Below are positions 34,440 to 45,418 of a DNA stretch of 64,000 nt, one piece after another. A program made the translations under genes and the position numbers. Every line of letters begins with the position of its first letter. Positions within the stretch are counted from its first letter, which is position 1. The stretch comes from Cycas panzhihuaensis (taxonomy: Eukaryota > Cycadophyta). A model generated the notes under the pieces. The model was given only the letters and a program-made list of their open reading frames with translations. It made no database searches and was not told the origin of the DNA. Location: the NCBI GenBank assembly GCA_023213395.1, contig CM041465.1:160959741-161023740 (forward strand), written 5' to 3'.

Positions 34440-36924
34440 CAATCTCCTAAATCATTCTCTTTTTCTTCTAATCTACCTAAGAATCTTGTCCTCATAGAGC
34501 TCTTTTATTTAGACCATTTTGAAAATGATGATATAATCCTTGAGCATTTAGTAGGATCGACCCCTAACCTCTCCTCTTACCACCATAAGTTGGGTTTCTT
34601 AAAGATGATACAACTTGATTCACCACTAATTAATCACTCTCAATCTAAGAAATCAAATTTTCTTATAAAACCTACTCCTCCTTATTTTGAAGAGGGTAAT
34701 ACCATGCTCATAGAAGAAACCGTTAATATTAATTTAGGGTTAGGGGATACTCCTAGAATTATTAAGGTTGGAGCCATTTGTTCTAGTAAAGAGATCTCCC
34801 AATTTAAGGATCTCTTTCATGACTTTTATTTTATTTTTGCTTGGGATTACAATGATATACAGGGTCTTGATCTGAATATTATTAAATATAATATCATTAT
34901 TATATCTAGTATCAAACCCAAGCATAAAAAATAAAGGCCTATTTATCCATGTCTTTCTACTGTAATCAAGTAGGAGGTTAAAAAGTTATTAAATCTTGAT
35001 TTATTGAGAGTGTTAATTACTCTCAATGGGTTTTAAATATAGTCCCAATTATCAAATAGAATAGCCCAATTTAAATTTACATTAATTTTTGAGATATTAA
35101 TAATGCCTATCCTAAAGATAAATTTTCTCTTCCCTTTTCAATCAAATTTGGAATTAAATGACTAGTTTCAAGGTTATATCCCTTATGGATGGTTTTTCTA
35201 GATATAATCAAATCTCTATTATACCTCAAGGCCATCATAAAACTACTGTTACTACTCTTTGGGGTACCTTCGTTTACAAAGTCATGCCTTTTGGGTTGAA
35301 GAATGTTGGGACTATATACTAAAGAGTGATGGTCCTTATATTTCATGATTTAATTGAAAATATTATCATTATATATTTGGATGGCATGCTTGCCCTCTCT
35401 TATAAACAACAAAGTCATATGTATGATTTGTGGATAATTTTTTAAAGGTGTAGAAAATATCATTGATGTTTGAATCCTTCCAAATACATTTTTGCAATGA
35501 CTTCAAGAAAGATATTAAGTAATATCATCTCTTATGATGGAATAAGAGTAGATCTTGATAAAGTGAAGGTAATTGTTGAAATGCCTCCCCCAAAGACCTA
35601 AAAACAAATCAAATCTTTCTTAGGTAGGCTTGGCTTTTTGAGACATTTTATTATTAACTTCACTCTAGATGCTAAGCCTCTTACTAATCTATTAAAGAAA
35701 GATGTTAAATTACAATAGACTCCTCAAGTTTAAGAATCTTTCAATAGACTAAAATAAGCATTAATCTCAAATCCTATGCTTGTTCCTTTGATGTTTAATA
35801 AACCTTTCATTATATATACCTCTTCTATTGAAGAGTTTTTAGCAAGCATGTTAACACAATAAGATGGATTTGCTAAAGAAAAAGCAATCTACTTAATTAG
35901 TAGAACCTTAGTGGCAATTGATATTTACTATCCGCTTACTAAGAAAGAATGTACTCTATTTAAAGATAAACGTGCTTACATTTGAAAGTATCAAAAATGC
36001 TAATCCCATGCCACCTTAATTCATAAACTTACCTAAGAGTTGAAATATGTTATTTCTCCTTAGCCCTTCTCATAATAGGGCTTTGATCTCATTGGTTAAC
36101 TCTTTCTTGCTTTGTATAATGGCCATAAATTTATTATTGCTACAATTGAATACTTCACCAAATGGAGTAAAGCTATTCCATCAGTTTTTACTATAGGAAA
36201 GATTGTCACTACATATATTTTCTAATACATTATTTGTAAATTTAGGGTACTTGATGTCATTATCACTAATAATGGGTCTTTGCTCTATAATCCCCATATT
36301 AGTGAGTTATATGATAAGTTCCATATTACATATAGGCTATCTACCCCTTATCATCCATAAGTGAATGGCCAAGTATAGGTATTTAACAAAACCTTAGCTA
36401 AGATCTTAACCAAGACCATAATGACTTCACATAAATATTAGCATATTCAACTATTTCAAGCATTATGGGTATATAGGACTTTAATTAGAAATGCTATAGG
36501 CATGACACCTTTTTCTCTAGTTTATGGTGTTGAGGCCATTCTCCCACCAGAAGTTGAGATTCCCCAATTATGTATCTCACTAAAAGAATTTATTAATGAA
36601 GTTTTCTAAAGGGAGGCATATCTCTTAGAGCTTGAAAATGTAGATGAGATGCATTTGCAAGCACTACAAAATAATATGGCTTCTAAAGCTAAGGTTCAAG
36701 CTACTCGTGATAGATAGATTAGGCATAGGAAATTCTATATTGGTGATAAAGTTTTAAAATTAGAATATCCTCATGATAAACAACATAAGTTCTCCCCCAA
36801 ATGGGCTTGATCTTACTTAGTTGTTAAAGATTTAAACAATGGTGCTTATAAAATCTCTACAATGGAAGTCTTGGAATTTAAGAAGCCTATTAATTCTTTA
36901 TATTTGAGGAAGTTCTATGCATAA
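34440..36924 (+). pseudogene. pol: Gypsy G pol remnant (RT, RNase H, integrase)
   Basis: Pre-RT 'FENDDIILEHLVGSTPNL' and 'WDYNDIQGLDLN' (34500-34934), as in gypsy D. RT about 34940-35520 with 'LWGTFVYKVMPFGLKN' near 35257, and the catalytic box changed to YLDG (35374-35385). RNase H about 35640-35990 lacks a clear first Asp motif. Integrase about 36060-36924: 'FIIATIEYFTKWSKAIPS', 'VIITNNGS' (catalytic Asp to Asn), and the conserved NGQ(A/V)E block broken by a stop where the catalytic Glu should be (about 36366-36380); 'GMTPFSLVYGVEAILPPEVE' near 36500 is well kept. Not functional. Confidence 0.87.
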
Positions 36925-37889
36925 CATTATACCATCTTCATAATTTTATTTAGCTTTCATAAAGTGGTCTTCTTATAATCATATAAGACTACTACCTTTT
37001 TTGGCATAGGTATTGGTTGTAAGTTTTCTTCTTTTAGAGTTATCTATCTACTTCTCTTTTGAGATCCATACTCAAGAGGGAATTTAGGCTCCCAATATTG
37101 TCATTCATAGTTGTTCTTAAGAAAGAGATCTATTTCATCAACTTCAGTCACTTCATCAGTTGCATAGATCATTCTTTCTACAATAGATTTTCACCTTCGA
37201 GATTTTTTTTGGGTCATTTATCACCTATTTTTCTTTTCCTTTTATCATCCTTGGTCTTCTCTATTTACATTTTTGAGGTGAATAATCATTCTGCTACCTT
37301 CTCCTTACATTTGGAGACACCATGATTTAGATCTCATATCTTTTCCTATAGTTTAATCTTTAAGGAGTTTGATCTCTTTTATTCCATCTTGGTTTTATTG
37401 AAAAGGAGATATTCTTACTACATTGAGGGGAGATACTTCATAATTAGATGATTATAATGCTCTCTTTTGTAAATATAAAGGAAAAAAAAGTAAAAGGAAG
37501 AAGTAAAAAAATAAAAATGAAAAAAAGAAAAAATAAAAAATATATATATATATGTATTCATTATCCTCTTGAAATCTGAGGAGAGTTATATGACAACTTC
37601 ATCTCTACCTATACTCATAATAGGCTGGGTTCATTTGGATGAGTCATTCAGGATATTTAGGTCTAGTTACATGGCTCTATCACAACTTGAGTTATGATTG
37701 AACCTTATTTGACATCTCTTTCATAGTTGATTATTGCTATCTTAATTGTGATTTTTCCTCTTCCTCCTTGTAGTTGAAACTAATCTATTTTTATTCATTA
37801 CCATGTCCTTATTGGTTGATTCCTATACTCTTCCCTTTATTGATCACACTATCTCTAAATATTGGTCCTATTTCTCCATGGCATTGAGT
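36925..37889 (+). other. Gypsy G spacer between integrase and second RNase H
   Basis: About 960 bp; one 88-codon open stretch (37059-37325) with no recognisable domain and a purine-rich low-complexity run at 37480-37560. Confidence 0.5.
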
Positions 37890-38280
37890 ATTTTCACCGA
37901 TGGAGGTAGTAGAGGTAACCCAGAACTATCTACTACCACTTGGATGATTTATGACTAATAAGGAAAGCTCTTTTATTTACTAGTTTATTTCTTCTTAGAG
38001 CAACCAACAACAAAGCTGAATACTTTGTTATTGTAGGAGGATTATCTAATATTTCCTAATCTTATTATAGACATATTATCATATATTCTAACTCATAGAT
38101 TATAATTTATCAGTTAGTTGGTATATATCAAATTTATAGTCTATAGCTCCTTTCCTTTTATCATCAAGTTTCATCGTTGATGTCCTTGTTTCCTTCAGTT
38201 ACTCTCCAGTTTGTTCCTGAGACTCTTAATATTGAAGTTGATGCTCTAGTTTCTTTTATCTTGGATGACTATTTCAAATA
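37890..38280 (+). pseudogene. Second (archaeal-type, aRH) RNase H of gypsy G
   Basis: 'IFTDGGSRGNPE' at 37890-37925 is the first-Asp motif (TDGGSRGNPG type). After one frameshift near 37980, 'RATNNKAEYFVIVGGLS' (about 37997-38048) gives the catalytic Glu, then 'YSNS' where YSDS is expected (Asp to Asn), and 'NIEVDALVSFILDDYFK' before TAG 38278-38280 gives the last Asp. Order and spacing fit an RNase HI fold of about 130 residues. Four in-frame stops, all TAA/TAG. Confidence 0.85.
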
Positions 38281-39815
38281 GTTTTGATCTTATAATGGGG
38301 GCGCCCTACTATAGAATGAGTATAAACTATCACTCCATAAAGAGTATAAACTACAAGTCTTGAAGGTAAAAGTATATGTAATATGAAAGTTAAGATGATA
38401 GGTTTAAAAATGAAGCACAGTATTAGAAAAGATATACCCATGTAGGAATCATGAGCTAAGGAGGATCTTGGTAGGGTGCAAGTCCCTAAAAGCTTTTTAC
38501 CCCTAGAAGGAGCCAACAAGGAATCCTATATACTTAAGAAACTAGTTGTTTATTAAGTGAAACTAGCTTTTCACTCCATAAATAATATGTTTTTCTTAAG
38601 ATATATTATATAAATATGATTTTAGTCTATGTTTGTATAATCCATCTTAAGTATAATGTGAATTATATAAGTTTTTATTTATAGAGAACTTATGTTATTC
38701 CATCTTCTATTTTTATAAACCTATTACCATTTGTTCTCCCAAATGGTTTTACATTTATAGGAGTAAAATAGTAAGTGTTTTCCATCTACTCCCTTTTATC
38801 CTTTAATCTATTTTCCTTCTTTCAATATCTCCTATATTATTTCTTCTTTACTCTAAAACAAGTATAAACTATAATGTATATATTAATCACAAAATCTAAG
38901 AAAAGTATAAAATGATAAAAGACATTAGAAAAATAAGGAAAAATCATCATATGCTTTTATGGACCTTCAAACTGATGAATGTATATCATGCATAATATAT
39001 AAAATAGCGATATAAGAGGGAATGAGTTTAGAGATAATGAGATGTGCCCTATCCTCCTAGCTCCATCCTCTCTTCTCTACCTAGAGTTTGACCATGTGTT
39101 GGCTCACTCCTCAATGGAAGCTATCTCTCCTACTACACTATAATACTCTTTGAAGGATTAACTTGACCCCCAACCTATATCAGTGTCATCCTTCATAGAT
39201 GATATCACTCATCCTCTAGCTCTATACCTTTTTTACCTATTTTTGAACTTAAATTATGATAGAAGGCTCCAAAAAGTCACCTACTAATGAGCTAGAATTA
39301 TAGTAATCTTAGGATTTGAAAAGTCACCTATTAATAAGCCTGAAAACTATGATAGTCCATCCTGTATGCTTCATCAAAAGGGCTTTCCTCTGAGACTTAT
39401 TTAATGAGACATAAACTATGACCATTTAGGTTACTAAGGCCTATGTAGTTTATGGGTGTTATGAGTGTTGTTTTTAATTGAGTAAATGTAAGCCCAATCT
39501 AGTTTATAAGTTTCATTGATAATTCTTTCAAGTGAAAAAAGATCACAAGCCCCATCTTGGCTATGGGTAATTTTATGGCATTATACCTTTAAAGACCTAT
39601 ATGTTTAATAGGCATTTTAGCAACACCTTTAGTTTATTATTTTAATGAAGTCAAGGTTTACTTTGATTTGATATTTTTTAGACTAGCTTTCCATCACCCA
39701 CATACCTCATTCAAATCCTTTACCTTTCAAGAAAACCTTCATTATAAATTATTATCACCTTTTACCATCCTACTTCTTTCTTGAAACGAGAGCTTTAAGT
39801 GCTAAGGGGATAAAT
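38281..39815 (+). other. Gypsy G 3' noncoding region or LTR
   Basis: Starts with a G-rich run ('aatgggggcgccc', 38292-38304) that could be the polypurine tract. The following 1.5 kb has no coding frame. No second copy is in the window, so LTR status cannot be tested. Confidence 0.4.
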
Positions 39816-40678
39816 ATTTCATCAAAACTTAGCCCTAATTAATCTTCTTATATTTTATTAACAAGTATCTTGTTTAGTCTACTCTTAATCTAATTAATTT
39901 GAAGGTCACTTTATGTTGTGTTAGATCATATTTAGTTTTAGTGAAATATGGTATCAATTCTATGAATGATTTATGTTGGATGATGATGATTGTACTATTA
40001 TGTTTTTACTTGCTAATGATTGAAACTATAGCAATATAATCTCACTTTTAAGACCATTCTAACTTACTTTTTCTTCTTATAATATTTCCTTATTTTAATC
40101 TTTTTTTCTTTAATTTTATATTCAAGGTTTTTATCTTTTTATGATTATTAGGCTTATGCTTAAGTCTTCACCCCTTTTAGGCTGCTCTTTTTCATTAATT
40201 AGGTTATTTTCATTTAAATTTTCTTAATAAGATTTGACTTTGGTAGTTGAATGATACATTTTTTATTTAATATTTCATCACATTTTTAGTTATACTAAAA
40301 ATATAATTGATCACATTTTATTAAAGAAATTACATTTTTTATTAGTGATAAAATGTAACTAGTCATGTTTTTTACTGTTATACATGTATTTTTTTCTTAA
40401 CGCACTAGTTTTGCATGCTACCATCTAAATTTGGTGTAAACTTGCCCCATCCATAGCCAAAACCCCTTGAAACACTTTGGGGGACTTAGAAGTAAATTTT
40501 TATTTTTAGATTTTGATAGTATGACTAGAATTTTAAGAGATTTTAGCCTTTCATCTTTTGAATTTTGAAAAAAAGTCAAGAGAAAAAGATTTGGAGCTCT
40601 AAATGCTATTTTCATGTTGTTTAAATTCAATTTATTATTGATTTTTTGAGGTATTTCACTTGTTACAATTATTTATCT
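39816..40678. repeat. Repeat R, copy 2, left part
   Basis: Aligns with 19464-20332. Interrupted exactly after TATCT by TG1. Confidence 0.75.
40674..40678 (+). repeat. TG1 target-site duplication, left copy
   Basis: TATCT, identical to 46015-46019. Repeat R copy 1 has a single tatct at the corresponding place, the pre-insertion state. Confidence 0.93.
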
Positions 40679-41234
40679 TGTTGGGTGTAATGTCATCACT
40701 CAACTCCCTCTTACCTACCAAGATTGTGCACCTCAATTTAGACATGTGATGCTCAACATGTCAAGGTAAGTTAAGGTAAGTTGAGTTAGTTTCATTTGAG
40801 TTAAGTTAGTATTATTTTATTATTAATTTGAATTGTGGGTTGAGCGGTTCCTCCTCCCCAAACTATAAATGTTAAGGGGTGTACAACCCTGGTGTCTTTA
40901 GACACCACCTACTTTTGAGGAAGATTTGGAATACTCATTCTACTACAATGGATTGAACATCAAGGCTCTCAGGTTTTATGCTATTGTAATGGTGATACAC
41001 TGATGTATTAATGCAATACTGGTACAGAGCTTAGTTTGGCTCATAGTTTACAAGCATATTTTCCTTCATTTGGTATCAAAGCATAGTTCTTGCAAATATA
41101 TTTTCCATCATTTGGTATCAGAGCATTGTGGCTCCATATTTTTTCCATCATTTGGTATCAGAGCATTGTGGCTCCATATATTGTTTCCTACATTTGGTAT
41201 CAGAGCATTGTGGCTCCATATATTGTTTCCTACA
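40679..41234 (+). repeat. TG1 5' LTR
   Basis: 556 bp starting TGTTGGGTG and ending CCTACA. TATA-like tataaat at 40864-40870. The last 164 bp consist of units carrying TGGTATCA(G/A)AGC at 41071, 41113, 41153 and 41195, followed by the true primer site at 41237, just outside the LTR. The 3' limit follows from the 3' LTR end plus target duplication at 46014/46015. Confidence 0.9.
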
Positions 41235-41248
41235 TTTGGTATCAGAGC
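41071..41248 (+). repeat. Tandem primer-site array, 5' LTR end
   Basis: Five copies of the tRNA-Met complement at 41071 (TGGTATCAAAGC), 41113, 41153, 41195 and 41237 (all TGGTATCAGAGC), spaced 42, 40, 42 and 42 bp. Units share 'ttccatcattt' or 'ttcctacattt' before and 'attgtggctcc' after the site. Confidence 0.95.
41237..41248 (+). promoter_or_regulatory. TG1 primer-binding site
   Basis: TGGTATCAGAGC, 12 of 12 to the initiator tRNA-Met complement, 2 bp after the LTR. It is the last unit of the array and is followed by leader sequence ('attgtggctgtcctg'). Confidence 0.9.
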
Positions 41249-43293
41249 ATTGTGGCTGTCCTGCTGATGTTTTGAAGAAGAACAACAGGATCTACTGGCA
41301 CTCTACAACAGTTTTTTTTTCACAAGCAATATATATTAACTAGATTGGTTTTCTGAAATTTTTAGCAAGTTTTATATATTATTTTCAGCAGATTTTGATT
41401 ATTATTGAGCTATATTTCTGGTTCAACAAATATTACTGAGATCTATTTTCAGATTTGTGCAGATCTACAAAGGATTTTTCAACAGCAAGTGATATACATC
41501 CAAGTTTATTCTTATATTTGAGTTATTTTACTGCTCGGATCTCAGATTTATCATATATTTTGACAGTTTACAAGTTTTTATCTACTTATTTGATATATTT
41601 TTGCAGATTGCAAAAGAGCATCGATTGCATATAAAAGTTATCAAGTTTTTCGAGATCAACAACTTATTACTTCAGACCTGCTAATTTCTATTATAAATCT
41701 GCTTATTGTATTAGTTTTTTCAGCATTTTATGCTATATTTAGCTCGGATCTACGTATTTTCATTATATTTCGACTATATTTTTCAAGATTGTTACGATCT
41801 ATAGTTTTGGGCATATTTAGCCGCATGCAGAAGCAATCGGAGAATGCACTTGGAAATTTGAAGAAGCCTGTTACAAATCGCTTTAGTTGCTCAGCCGTCC
41901 GACGGAACATAGCTAGATGACTGCGCGTTGAGATTCTGGCGAGCTCACTGATCTACTGGAGAAGACGGATCCGATTCCATCCATCGTGAAGAAAGATCTC
42001 CCGCCTAAGTTTGCTCTCCATACGGAAACCAGGTGCTTCGTTTAGTTTTTATATTTTTTTTCAACATATAAAAGATTTTTTTTGATATATGCTTTTAGCT
42101 CAATAGATCTTGAGTGATCCTCTGCATTCCTCGGCCTCTCTGTTAATCATTTTATAATTGGAATCTCAGTATATATCTCCTCTATATTAATCTCAGTACA
42201 TATCTGTAATTTAAACAGTAGATCCGGTGTGCACTCTCGCCTCTCGCCTCTTGAGGCTCCTGCCTCTCTGTCTTGATGTGCATTGGCACATAGTCCTTCC
42301 GTTGTTCCTCGTGACGGCCGCCTCCATTTTGCACTCCTGCTCAGATTTATATCGTGCCCCGATCCGTGATCCGCCTTCCGAGCGCTTATACTTGCTTGGT
42401 CCGTCTGTCTGTATTAGTCCGGATTATATCCGTATTTGTACCTCTCCGTCGCCGGATCTGCGTTTGATTAAATCGCTCACGGATTTGTACTGGATCCGTC
42501 TCCGGCTTCCTTCTGCCCTCTCCGTTTGGATCTGGCGCGCTCGGTCTCCGGATCTGTTTGCTCGTCACCTCGGTCGCCGGATTTGGATCTGTTTGCTATC
42601 GGCGCAATGTATCTGCCGCCTCGCTTTTGGATCTATTTGCCTATCGGCCTCCCAGATCGCCTCGGTCTCATGAGCCACGATCCGGGTTTGGAGCTTCTCC
42701 ATCCGTTGGCGGCTCCTTCTCCGCTTTTGTTTTGGCGCTACCCCATCTTTCTCGCTTCGTAAGCTCATTTGACTTCACCGCCATCGTATATTGCCTTTGT
42801 GCATGTCTGCTCATTTGATTGGTTTTATTTGTGGCCGCCTGCTCTTTCGTGATTGTAGTGGCAAATTTGCATATATATATTTATCGCTTCGGTTCGATCT
42901 GCAGACGCTTTAAATCTTCCGCTTCGCGTGTTCATTATCATTAAATATTCGGTTTTATATATATTCGTTTATATACTTGACGTTGCATTTATTTGCGTCT
43001 CCATATTCTAGCCTCCACATTTGCGTCATATTTACATTTGATCTTTTTTGAGATCCCATCCTCAGATACATTCACACATTTGCCATCCCCGCATACATTC
43101 ACATTTGCGTGGCTTTGTATTTATTGCTTGGTTGCGTATTTGATCCGCTACTTGATCTGTTTGGAACGAATAATCGGCGCATTTATTGTTTGATCCGTCA
43201 TTGAGTGTACTTGGTATTGGTGATTATCCGCTCAATTCAAATTTATCCATCTCATATCGCTGCGTCATATATCTCCGCTTTGAATCGCGTCTG

Positions 43294-43368
43294 TTAGTGC
43301 CGTCGCATTTATTGGTTTCATTCTCTAGTAGTGCCGCTTTGACTTCTATTAGTGCCGTCGCATTTATT
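43294..43368. repeat. 20-bp direct repeat in TG1 leader
   Basis: ttagtgccgtcgcatttatt at 43294-43313 and again at 43349-43368, with a partial copy (agtagtgccgc) between them. Confidence 0.9.
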
Positions 43369-43550
43369 CGCCTTTTATATTCATATGTGAATTGGTATAT
43401 TAAGTCGCCTCTATTGTATGCGCCTTTGTGCTTATTTGATTATTGTATTGATCGCCTGCTTTTCATTTAACGTTTATTTTTATTTAATCTAGTTTTTAAA
43501 ATTCAAAATCCGATTTTTAAAAGTATTAAGTTCTGGTTTTATCCCGAAGA

Positions 43551-43619
43551 GCGAGTTCGCCCTCTCAAGAATGAGAGGGGTTTATTCTCTGGCTGGTCTT
43601 GGGTTCAATCCCAGCCCAG
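43551..43619 (+). other. Hairpin cluster with tRNA B-box-like motif
   Basis: Three consecutive potential stems: GCGA/TCGC (43551-43560), CCTCTCA-agaa-TGAGAGG (43561-43578, perfect 7 bp) and CTGGCTGG paired with CCAGCCCAG (43589-43619, one bulge). The last loop contains GGTTCAATCCC (43602-43612), which fits the pol III B-box consensus GGTTCRANYCC. A full tRNA cloverleaf or A box is not visible. It could be a SINE remnant or a structured leader element. Confidence 0.4.
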
Positions 43620-44416
43620 TACATTCTCAGACACATTTTAATAAGTGTTCTTTCAATTGTAAACTTTATTTTTTTTAAATTTTATTTTTTTATAGGGTTA
43701 TTGGCGCATTTTTAGCCATAACTTCTATTTGGCTCATCGGTTTCAGATGAAACCTGTGCCATCAGCTCAGAAATTTTCCGTAGATCAATTTCGACTGGTC
43801 ATAAGACCGTTTTGGTGCCCATTTGACCTCGTTTCACCCCTTTTAACATTGGACTTTCGAAATTTCAGCAGTTTTTACATTTTTTATAAAATCGGTTTTA
43901 GAAGTGGCTGCTATTTCTTGTTGGTAAACTGTTTTGTATCCGAATCTTTTCTATTATGATCTACGTCATATAAACTCCAATACCCATCCTTTACTTTAAT
44001 TTTTTGATTTCATTTTTACTAAAATTTTAATCGTTAAAATAAGGAATTTAGTTGTTTTTCCCTGTTTCTTGAACATTCTCCATAAAGATACTTGTCACCT
44101 TTTTCACTATAACTTTTGCAATTTTTATCAGATTTCATTTCCGTCAGCTTTGTTGGGAAGCTGACTCATTTCTCTTCACTGTGATATATTTTTTCATATA
44201 TTTTGACATATTTTACTTATAATTCAAATTAGCTAAAGTTGAGTCTTTTTATTGGCCTAAATCTGCTCTTTTTTACACCTGTTTAATATATTCTTTCAAA
44301 ATTTTCAATTGGCAGAATATTAATTACTTTATCAATCATATTTGATCATTTGTTCAGCTTTTCTAAGGATTAATTTATACTTTTATACAATTTTTGCCTA
44401 CCTTGCTCCTGTTAGG

Positions 44417-44428
44417 CTCCATAAGGAG
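44417..44428 (+). promoter_or_regulatory. Leader hairpin, TG1 copy
   Basis: CTCC-ATAA-GGAG followed by gtcatt; same position relative to flanking conserved sequence as the TG2 hairpin at 25332. Confidence 0.5.
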
Positions 44429-44713
44429 GTCATTCTCTTAGCATCATTCAAAAGCGTGATTTTCTCGGTATCCAATTTCAAAACCATCTGTTTTATTGGA
44501 TTCACATTTCAACAATCTACATATTGATAAAATTTTAAGCTATTTTGACCTCATTCAATATAGTTTTGAATCATAAAGTTGAGTATGTATATACATCCTA
44601 ACAAGCTCTTCTTTCAAAAATTTTAAAGAAAATTCTAGTTTATATCTCATTATTTACTCAAGATTTCTACTTGATCTTATCATCATTTTCTTATTGATTA
44701 AATTACTTTCAAA

Positions 44714-45400
44714 ATGGCACAATTCCCCATTTTCAATGGCCATAACTATTCACTATGGTATGATACTATGCACACTTACTTTATTGAACGTGATCTTTTA
44801 AAGTATTTACAACATGAATGTGACCTTAGCATTAAAGAAAATTTTAGAAAAGATAATGAAGTGTTAGGTTTATTATTTTGTACTATGACTGATGATGTCT
44901 TTTCATTGGTTTCTGAATTTACAACATCTAAGCCTGTTTGGGATTTATTGATTTCTATTTATGGGGGAGATACCCCCACTGTATTTGATGAAACTTTTGA
45001 TGAGCATGTGAGACAGGTGACAGAACAGGTAGATCATGACGGCAACACCAATGAAGATTCAGATCAAATGCAGGACCACCTTGTTGCACAAGGATTTGAT
45101 CCTCCATTTGAGGGGGAGCATCATGAAGACGAATCTTATGACATAATGAAGAATGAACCTGGTGATATGACAACTATTCAAAGCATAAAGAGTACAAAAG
45201 TTCAAGTCCAAATTACAATTTATTCATCTACTTTTGCATCAAGTTTCATCTACCTATAGTCTTCCTACATCATTCTATAATAAAGAGATATATGTGACTA
45301 TAAGGGTGAGAAGCATTGACAAAGATCAAGATTGGAATTTCAAAGTTTTTTTCAAGTACCAGTTTCACAAGTTCAAGGAAAAGATACAAGTGTTCGTGCT
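44714..45400 (+). pseudogene. gag: TG1 gag-like gene, nearly intact with one frame change
   Basis: Open from ATG 44714 to TAG 45257-45259 (181 residues): 'FPIFNGHNYSLWYDTMHTYF' (DUF4219-like), 'VWDLLISIYGGDTPTV', then an acidic stretch with 'DSDQMQDHLVAQGFDPPFE', which is shared with TG2. The conserved C-terminus 'FFKYQFHKFKEK' (about 45346-45381) is in another frame, so a frameshift lies between about 45200 and 45300. The family protein would be about 230-260 residues, much shorter than normal copia Gag-Pol. No CCHC knuckle. Confidence 0.82.
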
Positions 45401-45408
45401 GACATTAC

Positions 45409-45418
45409 AATGGGGGAA
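45409..45418 (+). promoter_or_regulatory. TG1 polypurine tract
   Basis: 'aatgggggaa' abuts the 3' LTR. Confidence 0.85.

Larger units (their letters stand above)
34267..39815 (+). mobile_element. Gypsy G: decayed Tat-lineage Ty3/gypsy element (5' end missing)
   Basis: Pre-RT segment, RT, RNase H, integrase, spacer, then a second RNase H-like domain. The extra RNase H after integrase is the known signature of the Tat lineage. No gag or 5' LTR; the left edge is the copia B LTR. The part 38281-39815 is noncoding and may be its 3' LTR, but no partner is in the window. Confidence 0.8.
41249..44713 (+). other. TG1 leader (noncoding), with CpG-rich block
   Basis: About 3.5 kb. 41870-42050 and especially 42200-43450 are much richer in G+C and CpG than anything else here. 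No open frame in it has a recognisable domain, and the overlapping short frames on both strands reflect composition. Inside are degenerate repeats around 'ggatctgtttgc' (42545-42680), a 20-bp direct repeat and a cluster of hairpins at 43551-43619. The last 300 bp align with the TG2 leader. Confidence 0.65.

Noticed and set aside
37059-37325. Envelope-like gene in gypsy G between integrase and the second RNase H
   Set aside because: Single hydrophobic 88-codon frame without signal peptide/transmembrane arrangement or continuity; Tat elements normally have a spacer here.
41071-41248. CRISPR array (regular repeats)
   Set aside because: Units are contiguous tandem copies with no unique spacers, lie in an LTR, and contain a tRNA complement.
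41070-41343. Repetitive open frames in three phases over the primer-site array (also 45808-46170) as repeat proteins
   Set aside because: They are translations of the noncoding array; all three forward frames stay open simply because the unit is 42 bp and lacks stops.
42227-42818. Overlapping open frames up to 148 codons in the CpG-rich part of TG1, as a host gene
   Set aside because: Open in several frames on both strands, no recognisable domain, Ser/Arg/Leu-biased composition typical of GC-rich noncoding DNA, and inside a transposon leader.
43551-43619. Functional tRNA gene
   Set aside because: B-box match only; no A box, acceptor stem or anticodon arm of normal geometry, and the T-stem does not close properly.
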